A stretch of DNA of 64,000 nucleotides. It comes from Voacanga thouarsii. Taxonomy: Eukaryota > Streptophyta > Magnoliopsida > Gentianales > Apocynaceae. The stretch is taken from contig JANUWF010001622.1 of NCBI GenBank assembly GCA_026120185.1, forward strand, positions 1,736,001-1,800,000, read 5' to 3'. The notes beneath the pieces were generated by a model, which was given only the letters and a program-made list of their open reading frames with translations, was not told where the DNA came from and made no database searches. Shown piece by piece: positions 38,801 to 50,600 of the stretch (positions are counted from its first letter, which is position 1; every line of letters starts with the position of its first letter). The position numbers and the translations under genes are program-made.

Positions 38801-41589
38801 TTATTAATCCAAGAAATAATTTAATTAATATCCTAATTTATTTTAGGCAAAAATAATTAATTAAGGCATAATTATTTTTGGTGATAAAATCTAGTTTCCA
38901 AAATCAAAGCTTCTATCTTTTTCTTTCCATAATAAATCCTTTGGATAAGATCTTTAGGAAACTCTAGATGTTGGAATATTTAACTTCCTAAAAGGTTAGA
39001 ATAAAATATTAACTAAAGAATATTAGGAATTTAATTTACCATAATTCTGTTTTAGCAATCTCCAAAATAATCACATTCCTATTTTTTTTTTAGGAGGTGG
39101 GAAAAATAAGAAGGCGGTAGCCCTAGGGTTTCGGCCAAGGGGAAAATAAATAGGGGAAAAAAAAGAGTTTAATCAAAGATAAAAAGGAAAAGGTTTGCAA
39201 GAGTTTGGATTTGAACTCAAGTCACCAAAGAATACACCAAGCTCTAACCACTATTCCACAATAACTCTTGTGTTAATATTCATCAAATAAATTCCTATAA
39301 ATCTAACTCAACTCACTTCATTCTTTTTTTTCATTAAATTCTACTCCACAAGCACAAAGACTCTACCACCTCATATAACACTGCTATGCTCAAATAAATA
39401 CTCCCTCCGTTCCTATTTATCTGTCGCTTATCTTTGTTCCTTATTATCTATCGTTTTCTAATACCTGTAAGACATTTATTTTTTTCCCCCATAATTACCC
39501 TTATTAACATTAGTGTTACTCCACTTTCCAACTGTTTGTTGGGATTACAAAAAATCAAATTAGTGGTTGAATAGTAACCCATTATTAATTCTGATATCTA
39601 TTCCCAATAAAAATACTCCATAACAATTGCACTTGTGAAAATGTTATGCTTTTATTTTTCTTGAAAGACAAAATATGAAAGAGATAGTAGTAATTGCTTA
39701 ACAAATTAGAGTAAATTAGAGAGATAAGCATGTGAGGGTAATTTTGAGAATTCAACTAAAATATTCTTTGAAATTTGGAAACTAACTACTTTTCTTGGTA
39801 TGTAAAATTCGGTTTTTGGCGACAGATAAATAGGAACGGAGGGAGTAATTCAATGAAACATCAAGCACATAAATCACATAGGCTTCACAAAAATAGTTCA
39901 CAATTTATCAAATAAAATATAATAGGCTATGCTATGCATGACTTTCCCCATGAACTAATGGTGGTTCAAAACGGGGTATTACAGCAGAACCCAAACCTGT
40001 AACAACAAGAGCAAACCCTTCTATGGCTATTCCAAGACCTTTTTTCCCAACATAATGTTCCTGAAACTCTTCTCTTCTTACCTCTGAAAAAACTTCACCA
40101 ATTGGAGGCAGGGGCTGTCTTCCTAAGATTCGTCCCTCACTTCATCAAAGTCGACATTGAGGCTTGCAAGAAACTTGAAAATCCGATTGTCCTCCACCAG
40201 CTTCTTATGATGGTGAGCATCCTCTGTGGATTTCCACTCATAGGTGTTGAAAAGATCAAGATCCTGCCATACTCTCTCTTCAGCAAATTAAAGTACTTGG
40301 TCACATTGTCCTCCCCTTGTCGCATCTCTACCGTTTCAGAGTTAACTCGAAGATTCGGGTCTGATTTCCCAAATCCGAGTACATTTGATTTACATTCTCC
40401 CAATGCTCGTGTCGTTGGATAGCACATATAGTTAGAGCTAATGTCTTCTTCCATTGAATTTACCAACCACTTCATGACCATTGAATTTTCAGCATCGCAT
40501 GTTGCATATGTCGGATCATTCTCAGCCGCAGGTTTCTTCTCATCGGTTAGGTACCCCATCTTCCCAGGACCATGAATATACATGCGAATCGATTGAGACC
40601 ATCGCAAAAAATTATCACCATTCAGACGAATCATGGTGATTTGAACAAAGTGCGATTCGGTATTTGTTGCAGCAGAATTTTTCGATGTTATTTTGGACAG
40701 GAGTGGGTTTGGAAACCAGGGTGGTAGAGTCCGTGGAGATTTCTGACATGGTGCTGATGGCTTAGGGTGTGGGAAAAAAACAAGAAGAACGGGAAGAAGA
40801 AGAAGACAGCAAGAACGAGAAGAAGATGGGAAAAAATCGATTTGCTTTGATACCAAGTCGAAAGATAAATGTATGGGGGTGATTCCTCTATTCATTGAAT
40901 TGCAACTTATAGGAAATACATGCCATAATAAACAGCCTTCAAACCAGGAATGAAATCACTGATTTAAGACAATAAAAGTAAACTTCCCTAAAATACACAT
41001 ATTCACAGCTAGATGTCCTAATTTACAATTAAATAATCCTAGGCACTAATTGCCTGAGTACACCGACTTTCCAACAGGGTGCATGTTGGTTGAGTGGTAG
41101 TTTTGTAAGCTACGCTGCTGAGAATTTGGGCCTTGATCATTGTTGTGCTACTTGGTTACATCATGATTGCTTTGTTATAGTAATTAATCAATAGTATCTT
41201 GGACATTTTTATATTTCTATGCAAATGTCTAAACAGCATTTGCTCCTCTTATTCAAGTTAAGACTCCTTTAGCATACTAATTCTTCTTTCCTTCCATATT
41301 ACACCATAGTGGAAATCTTTCTCATGGTCTTCGCAATACTCCATCGGCTACTGTGGAGGTATTTGAATGGCATTGTCTTTTTCTAAACTGATTAAACTAT
41401 GGCAGTTTTTTTTTTTCACCACTTTCCATGTAGGGAATTTGGTTTTGATTGCTGCATTCCAAGCACTCTTAACATGGTTCCATACAAAATGTTACAGGTG
41501 GCAAGTGCAGAATCTTATGCTGATGTAATGCAGCATTCTGGCATCTCTGTTGATGTAGAGGTGATAATTCTTCTGCTTGATCAGTTGCA

Positions 41590-41628
<39 letters not shown>

Positions 41629-44600
41629 GTTGTTGTTGTTGTTGTCGTTTTTTTTGCATTATTATGATTATTTTTGTTGTTATTGTTATCATTATTATCA
41701 TTTTTGCAGCAACGGAAGACAACAATTTTGGAACACTCTAATGCTTTAGCTGAAAGTGTAAATGGCCGCGTTGTTATGAAGATGGATTTACTTGATGAGG
41801 TAATCCATGGGTTTCAGACCACTCTGGTTTGACCTTTAGGCTACAAGGGTAGTGCTAAAATGTTTCATTTTCAATGCTTAGGTGGCAAATCTTGTTGAAT
41901 CACCTGTTCCGGTTCTTGGAAGATTCAAGGAAAGCTTTTTAGAGCTTCCCAAAGAACTTCTAATAATGGTCAGTGTACTATATTTCCATGAATTTTTGCT
42001 TTCTTTTGGTGCTTTTGCCATGTCTCTTTGTATGTTGAAATCAACCTATTTCTACATAGGAGGATGATGCAGTTTTTCAGTTGTTCAACATCTGAGCTTT
42101 ATGTGTTTGTCAGCTCTAAATTTCATCTCTTTATGTATGTTGAATTGCAGATTTCATTTCTTGGTTTTGTCTTAACTTTGACAATGTTGGTATTGCCATA
42201 CGCCATGCTGACTTTCCATGAATTGAATTATGCAGGTGATGCAGAAGCACCAGAAATATTTCGGCATAACTGATGAGAATGGAGAATTATTGCCATACTT
42301 CATATCTGTGAGACATTTGTACCTTATTAGCACCTCCTGGTTTTGAAACCTGATATATATATATATATATATATTAAATATACGGAAACTGACAAAGGTT
42401 TATTTAAAATTGATCATATTATTTTTTGTTTCATTTCAGGTTGCAAATGGAGCAATTGATGATGGTGTAGTTCGAAAGGGAAATGAAGCTGTTCTTAGGT
42501 CAATTTTTCATCATCTTACTCTCTTGCAGCTTGATCTTTTCACAAAAACCTTTCACCTATATACAAAGACTCTCTGTTGGGCTGGAAAAACCGAGATTTT
42601 AGATACCGCATCATGTGTAATTTTCTTCAGTTTTCAACCCGAACTGAATCAGATGTGCTTCATTCCAGAGCTCGTTATGAGGATGCAAAATTTTTCTATG
42701 AGGTGGATACTAGTAAAAGATTTTCTGAATTCCAAAGTCAACTTAAAGGGATTCTCTTTCATGTAAGTTTTTACATGCATGGATTATAATTTTGTCTGTC
42801 GTTCGAAGCTAAATATAATTGCTGTTCTATTGAAAAAATTATTTCTTGTAATATCAAATGAGAATGCCAGGTGTACGATCCAGTCTAATCTTGTGTGAAA
42901 GTGTGCAGTTATCCCTTCATTAAGATTTTATAACTTCCACCGTTGATGCTTCTGAAAAAAGAATTGATTAATGATCACAGTACATGTACAGGAGAAGCTG
43001 GGAACAATGCTGGACAAAGTGAATCGCATCCAACATACTGCTGCTGAAGTAGGCTCGTCTCTTGGAGTAAGTGAAGATGTGCTTCAAGTCATTCAGCATG
43101 CTGCACCATTGGTTATGTCAGATCTTGCTACAGCTGTTGTTACGGAATTTACATCCCTCTCAGGGATAATGGCTCGCCACTATGCTCTTAGAGATGGCTT
43201 TTCAAAGGAGGCTAGTAGCTGCATGACCTTTCTTTTTGTCTAGCCTTATGTTCACTTCTGCTTGCATATGTCCAAATTGATTCTTTTGATTACTTTTGGG
43301 ACTTTGTACTGCCTGATTTTGTGTTTATAGCCTGTCACTTCTGTTTGATTAATATTAGAACCGGAGATGAGGTAATCTTTCATTTAGTGAGCCTTTAAAT
43401 CTTCACTTGCTTCTGTTGCAAGAGTCTGTATTCTCTTGTCACGCTTTGTGAAATCATTTGCTGTTAGATGCTGAAAAATTAATACATTTCTTCTGTATTT
43501 TACTGGATTCTTTTTACCACTTTGTTGTATTGATGGAAACAATTGTGAGAAAAACCCATATTGTGAAATTCACTTTAGAGGGATATTTTCTTACAATCTA
43601 AAGGGTTGAACTTTTATGTGCTGAAGCAATTAATATTTCTCTTATGCAGCAGTTCTTTTGCATAAGATAATGTTCGTGGGAAGTAAATGTCAATGTGTTT
43701 ATGATAATCATCACAGGAAAAGCTGAAGTGCCAAGATGGTTTGAAAGTGGTACTTGTATATCGAGTCTTTTAATGTGATTACCTCCATGGTCTGTATGAG
43801 TTTTTGGGCAATCATGATCCTTCCAATACTCCATTTTGACTTGGAAATATATATGTTTGGGGAACAATACTAATTTCTAGATTATAGCATTTTTTGTGAG
43901 AATTACTTCATTCTTTTGTTGTTTCTTTGACAGATATCAGATGCTCTCTTTGAGATTACACTTCCGCGATTTTCAGGGGATATGCTTCCACAAACTGATG
44001 CTGGGACTGTACTGGCCCTTGCTGACAGGTGATACCATTTGCAGCTCTTTTTAACTTCACATGTTTTCACGTTGTCTTAGTTTGATGAAACCATACTCCT
44101 GATTTGAGTGCTGTCTGCAGTTTTATTGCAATGACAATTTCATGAAAAGTTCATTATTTAATCTAGAAAAATACTTGATGCTCTAGATTTCATTATTGAC
44201 TAAAAAGTGAACATAATTTGCATATTGGATTTATGATCTCATTCTTGTGATAACGTGCAGGCTGGATAGCCTTGTTGGATTGTTTGCTGCTGGCTGCCAG
44301 CCAAGTTCCACTAATGACCCATTTGGTTTACGAAGAACCTCTTATGGTCTTGTATGTAAACATTGTCAAAGGACTTTCAGTTTCTTCCTATAACAAACAA
44401 ACATTGATGTCCTCTTTGGTATAGGTGCAACTGCTGGTCGAAAACAACAGAAATTTGGATTTAAGAAATGCTTTGGAACTTGCTGCTGCCATCCAACCCA
44501 TAAATGTAGATACCAGCATGATAGACGAGGTAAGTCATTATCACTAAGAAAGTTCACATATGCAGTAAAGCACCTATTTTAGAAGTTTTTGGCTGTTCTG

Positions 44601-47600
44601 GAATACATTTTATACTTGATTTTATATTCATATGGACAATGGTGGGGTTGGTTCTTTGGCTAGGCAGTGATTGATTCCTCTTGCTGTTACGAACATCTTA
44701 TCTTTATCATAAATGAAATCAATTAATGACCATTTTATGCCTGTTTTAGGTGCAACAGTTTGTAAACAGAAGACTGGAACAGTACCTGGTACGTAAAATT
44801 TCTTGCCACTAAGAAATGATTGTCTAGCATTATCTTCTAGGGTTGCTTCTTACACAGCATATCTTGCACTCCCTCTCTGCCCAATTGAATGTGTACATTA
44901 ATGGCTTTAGGGGAGCGTTATGTATTCAATAATTTGCAATCTTACCCTTAATGAGTTTAGAGCTATATGTGCCCCTTGCATGCTTTTCATTAACTGAGGG
45001 CAGCATTAACAATTTAGATTAAAAAATCTGTTTATTTTAAGAAAGTGGATGGTTCGTTGTATAATTCTGCATGTTGCGAAGTTATGGATTATCTATAATG
45101 TGGGAAAATATGGCTAAATGGTGTACTTTAGGAAAGTAAGGTTGTAAATATTGTAACACTAGAATTAGGGAAGTTTGACCTTTAAATTAGGGGATTTTGT
45201 AATCAGTGATTAGGAGATTTTGTAGGCAATAATTAGGGGATTGATTAGGAGATTTTGTGAATCAATTTATTAGGGTAGTTATCATATTAAGGAGACAGGA
45301 AAAATAGCATGCAAATCAGTGAGGACTCCGATAGATCCAAATGTAAAGCTTGGACTAGCAGAGGAAGATGCTATGGTGGACAAAGGGGTATATCAAAGTT
45401 TGGTAGTGTGGAAAAATATGGCTAAAGGGTGTATTTTAGGAAAGTACGGCTGTAAATATTGTAACACTAGAATTAGGGAAGTTTGACCCTTAAATTAGGG
45501 GATTTTGTAATCAGTGATTAGGGGATTTTGTGGGCAGTAATTAGGGGATTGATTAAGAGATTTTGTGAATCAATTTATTAGGGTAGTTGCTATATTTGTG
45601 CCTTAGGTAGCTTGTATATAATTAGTTCATTGTAATCTTTGAGTGATATATGAAAAGAGATTATTCTCTCTCAATTTCTTACATGGTATCAGAGCTGTTC
45701 ATCCTGATCTGCTTCTGATTTTTCTGCTTGCGCCTATTCTTTGTTTCTTCTTCTTCTACCGGCCGGCCTTAATTGGTGGTGGTGTTTCGTTCATTCTAAT
45801 TCCTACGACCAACCAGCCTTAATTGCTGGTATTTCTCCTCTATTTTTCTTCCTCGTAGGTGCTGTATAGCCGGCCTTTATTGCTGGTGTTATTTCCAATT
45901 GTTTTGATATTGATTTGTACCGTGCAGCCTTCATTGCTGTCATTTTCTCTTTATTTTTCCTATTTAGGCAGTCTTAATTACTGCAAAATATTTTTTTTTT
46001 ACCATGTTAACCTCCCAAACACAAGTTGTAAGCGTAAAATGTTGGACACTTCATGGGAAACCACCCAGCCGAGGATGGGAACAAAACGGGGGACAATCCA
46101 AAAGTGGACAAGCCAATGTAGCAGCGGGCCAAATTGCTGAGCCACCAAAGTCAGACATTGCTAGTCTCAACCAAGATGAATTGGACAGGGTGAGTGCACT
46201 CATCAGCAGTTTAGAAAAGCTCTCAGGTAAGTTTCTACTTTCCATTAGATTAAATGTTTCGAATACACCATTTTCCACCTCTTGGATCATGGATTCAGGA
46301 GCTACCGACCATATGACCCCTTCATCAAATATCTTCACTACCTATTCCCCGTGCCCTTGCCGTAGGAAAATAGCCATTGCAGATGGTTCTTTGACCAATG
46401 TGGCAGGAATTGGGTTAATCTTGAAAAATGTTCTCCATGTCTCTAAGCTAGCTACCAATCTGATATCCATCCAAAAACTTGCCCATGACTTACAATGTAT
46501 GGTGGTTTTTCATCATAATGGTTGTGTATTTCAGGACAAGAGTTCAGGGACGATGCTTGGACATGCTAGAGAATGGGGTGGTCTCTACTTGAAGCAAGTC
46601 AACAAACCATCCCCAAGGGTAAACTGTTAGTGCCATTCGGAGAAAATTTGGCTCCATCATCGTCGACTTGGATATCCATCATTTCGAGTTATAAAACTCT
46701 TGTTTCCATCTTTGTTTCAACATTTAGATATTGAGTCTTTTCATTGTAAAAAATGTGAACTTGCCAAACACAAACGTGTACCCTTTCCAGTGAGCAATAG
46801 CAGAAGTTCCATTCCCTTTCATTTAATCCATAGTGATGTCTGGGGTCCATCTACTATTGCTAATATTTCTGGGGCGCGATGGTTTGTTTCCTTTATTGAT
46901 GACTGCACTCGTGTTTGCTGGGTCTTTCTTCTTAAACAAAAATCTGATGTCAGTATTGTTTTTCCAAATTTATGCTCTATGATTAAAAATCAGTTTGGAG
47001 TTACCATCAAGAAAATTAGGTCTGACAATGCACGAGACTATTTCAATCAAACTCTAAGTCCATATGTAAAGAGGAAGGGATAATCCATGAGTCATCTTGT
47101 GTGAATACCTCGCAGCAAAATGGAGTTGCAGAAAGGAAAAATGGTGATCTCCTTGAAAAAACTCGAGCATTGTTATTTGAACATCATGTACTTAAAACCT
47201 TTTGGGAGGAGGTTGTTCTTACATCAACACATCTCATAAACCGATTGCCATCTAGAGTCCTAAGATTTCAGAGTCCAATAGATGTATTGTCCACTTTCTA
47301 TCCTAACTTCCACACCACAAATAATCTTGTTCCTAGAGTGTTTGGATGTACATCCTTTGTACATGTTCACAGTCACAACCGAGGAAAATTGGATCCAAGG
47401 GCTCTAAAATGTGTATTTGTGGGATATTCGTCAACCCAAAAAGGATACAAGTGCTATCATCCACCTTCCCGAAAATTCTTTGTTTCTACGGATGTTACTT
47501 TCAATGAACGTGAATCTTACTTTCCAAACTCTTTTCTTCAGGGGGAGAAGTTTGTGAGAGAAGATGAGAGTTTGGGTTTTGACTTGTTATTGGATCTTTG

Positions 47601-50600
47601 AACTTCAAATCATCTTACTTCCTCATCCACTAGTAATCCTGTCCCGGTTCACTCTGAACTATCTGAGTCTGTCACAATCTCCTATGAACCTGTATTTGCT
47701 CAATCTGACACCGCTGAGTCTGTTCCCAAGGATGTTAGATATGGCAAAAGAAAGATGTATACAAAGAAGAAGACGGCTGCCCCCAACCCTACGCAAGTCC
47801 AAGAGTCTGATTAGGTAATAACTTCTAAACCCACATTACAGATTGAAACAGAACGTGAGGTAGAGAGTGAGATCCATAGGGATAATAGTAGTGACATAGA
47901 CTTACCCATTACATTGAGAAAAAGTGCGAGAGAGTGCACTAAAATACCTTTATACCCCTTTGCACATTTCCTGTCCTCTCAGCATTTTTCTCCGTCACAC
48001 GAGTCTTCCTTAGTAATCTAGAAACTATTACCATTCCTTCCAATCTATCCGAAGCTTTGTCTAATGAAATATGGAAACAAGCTATGAATGTAGAAATGGA
48101 AGCATTGAAAAAGAACAAAACATGGGAGCTTGTGGAGTTACCAGCAGGGAAGAAACCAGTAGGGTGTAAATGGGTGTACACAGTAAAATATAGAGCTGAT
48201 GGTTCAGTGGAAAGATACAAGGCAAGGCTAGTTGCCAAGGGTTATACTCAAACATATAGAGTGGACTATCTAGAGACTTTTGCCCCAGTTGCAAAATTGA
48301 ATACTGTTAGGGTCCTATTGTCTTTGGCAGCCAACTTTGGATGGGATTTACAACAGTTTGATGTAAAAAATGCTTTATTGCATGGAGATCTCTAGGAGGA
48401 GATATATATGGAGATACCTCCAGGTTATGGGAAAAGAGTTGCTGATCATACAATCTGTAGGTTAAGGAAGGCATTGTATAGGCTTAAACAATCTCCTTGA
48501 GCATGGTTCGGTAGGTTTGCCAAGGTTATGGTGATGTTAGGATACAGCAAAGTCAAGGAGATCATACTTTGTTCATCAAGCATTCGTCTTCAGGAGGAGT
48601 TATGGTCCTCTTAGTTTATGTGGATGACATAATTGTTACAGGAAGTGATGATGAGGAGAGATATTCATTAAGTGAGTGCTTAGCAAAAGAATTCGAGATT
48701 AAGACACTTGGGAAGCTAAAGTATTTTCTCGGAATTTAAGTGGCACATTCGAGAAGGTGTATTTTTCTCTCTCAACAGAAGTATGCAACTGATGTACTCA
48801 AGGAGACAGGAAAAATAGCATGCAAACCAGTGAGTACTCCGATAGATCCAAATATAAAGCTTGGACTAGCACAAGAAGATGCTATGGTGGACAAAGGGGT
48901 ATATCAACGTTTGGTGGGAAGGCTCATTTATTTGTCCCACATACGACCGGATATAGCTTATGCTGTGAGTGTGATTAGTCAATTTATGCACAGTCCAAAA
49001 GGGGTTCATCTTCGAGCAGCATACTGGGTGTTGCAGTATCTTAAAGGTACACCACGAAGAAGACTTCTTTTTAGAAGAAATGGGGCCTAATGCTTGAAGC
49101 CTATACAGATGCGGATTATGTTGGGTCATTGATTGATAGAAGATCGACCACGAGATATTGTACGTTCCTTAGTAGAAATCTTGTTACATGGAGGAGTAAA
49201 AAACAAAATGTAGTAGCACGGTCTAGTGCAGAGGCTGAGTTTCGAGCGATGGCTCAAGGAGTATGTAAGTTACTTTGGTTAAAGATCATTCTACAAGACA
49301 AAAGGATCAAGTTGGAGGGTCCAATGGGACTTTACTGCAATAATAAGTCTGCAATTAGCATAGCTCACAATTCTGTGCAGCATGATCGGACAAAGCATAT
49401 CGAAATTGATAGACATTTTATCAAGGAGAAATTGGAGAGTGTATTGATCTACACACCTTATGTGTCTACAAATGATCAGCTTGCTGACGTGTTAACCAAA
49501 TGGTTAAGTGGTCCAGTGTTTGAAAATATTGTATCCAAGCTGGGAATGGAGAATATATATTCACCAGCTTGAGGGGGAGTGTGGGAAAATATGGCTAAAG
49601 GGTGTATTTTAGGAAAGTACGGCTGTAAATATTGTAACACTAGAATTAGGGAAGTTTGACCTTTAAATTAGGGGATTTTGTGGGCAGTAATTAGGGTATT
49701 GATTAAGAGATTTTGTGAATCAATTTATTAGGGTAGTTGCTATATTTGTGCCTTAGGCAGCTTGTATATAATTAGCTCATTATAATCTTTGAGTGATATA
49801 TGAAAATAGATTATTTTCTCTCAATTTCTTACAGGTAGGAAGGCTCATTTATTTATCTCACACACGACCGGATATAGTTTATGCTGTGAGTGTGATTAGT
49901 CAATTGATGCACAGTCCAAAAGGGGTTCATCTTCGAGCAACACACTGGGTGTTGCAGTATCTTAAAGGTACACCGGGAAGAGGACTTCTTTTTAGAAGAA
50001 ATGGGGGCCTAATGCTTGAAGCCTATACATATGCGGATTATGTTAGGTCATTGATTGATAGAAGATCAACCACGAGATATTGTACGTTCCTTAGTGGAAA
50101 TCTTGTGACATGGAGGAGTGAAAAACAAAATGTAGTAGCACGGTCTAGTGCAGTGGCTGAGTTTTGAGCGATAGCTCAAGGAGTATGTAAGTTACTTTGG
50201 TTAAAGATCATTCTACAAGACAAAAGGATCAAGTTGGAGGGTCCAATGGAACTTTATTGCGATAATATGTCTGCAATTAGCATAGCTCACAATCCTGTGC
50301 AGCATGATCGGACAAAGCATATCAAAATTGATAGACATTTTATCAAGGAGAAATTAGAGAGTGTATTGATCTGCACACCTTATGTGTCTACAAATGATCA
50401 GCTTGCTGACGTGTTAACCAAAGGGTTAAGTGGTCCAGTGTTTGAAAATATTGTATCCAAGTTGGGAATGGAGAATATCCATTCACCAGCTTGAGGGGGG
50501 TGTGGGAAAATATGGCTAAAGGGTGTATTTTAAGAAAGTAAGGCGGTAAATATTGTAACACTAAAATTAGATAAGTTTAACCCTTAAATTAAGGGATTTT

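Larger units (their letters stand above)
32493..41076 (-). mobile_element. Chimeric Ty1/copia element, intron 19 (unrelated 5' and 3' LTRs)
   Basis: The right end (5' on the minus strand) carries a 221-bp LTR-like block at 40856-41076 with primer-binding site TTGGTATCAAAG. The left end carries a different LTR, the TGTGGGAAAATA family also found in intron 31. Gag, protease, integrase and the start of RT come from the first family; the end of RT and RNase H come from the second, joined near 34100-34115. Flanking pentamers AGAAG and GGGTG do not match, so there is no target duplication for the whole. A solo-LTR-like element and two Stowaways have since landed in it. Confidence 0.85.
32234..41309 (+). 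other. GlyRS intron 19 (9.1 kb) with chimeric copia, solo-LTR and MITEs
   Basis: It joins exon 19 (FTFAGVL plus AG) to exon 20 (T GGA AAT: Ser-Gly-Asn). It contains a recombinant copia structure at 32493-41076. The flanks 32234-32492 and 41077-41309 hold nothing recognised. Confidence 0.85.

Noticed and set aside
36460..39983. Interpretation as a DNA transposon with terminal inverted repeats
   Set aside because: The ends are inverted repeats of about 11 bp, but the 5-bp TSD, TG...CA ends and absence of any transposase fit a solo LTR better. Not fully excluded.
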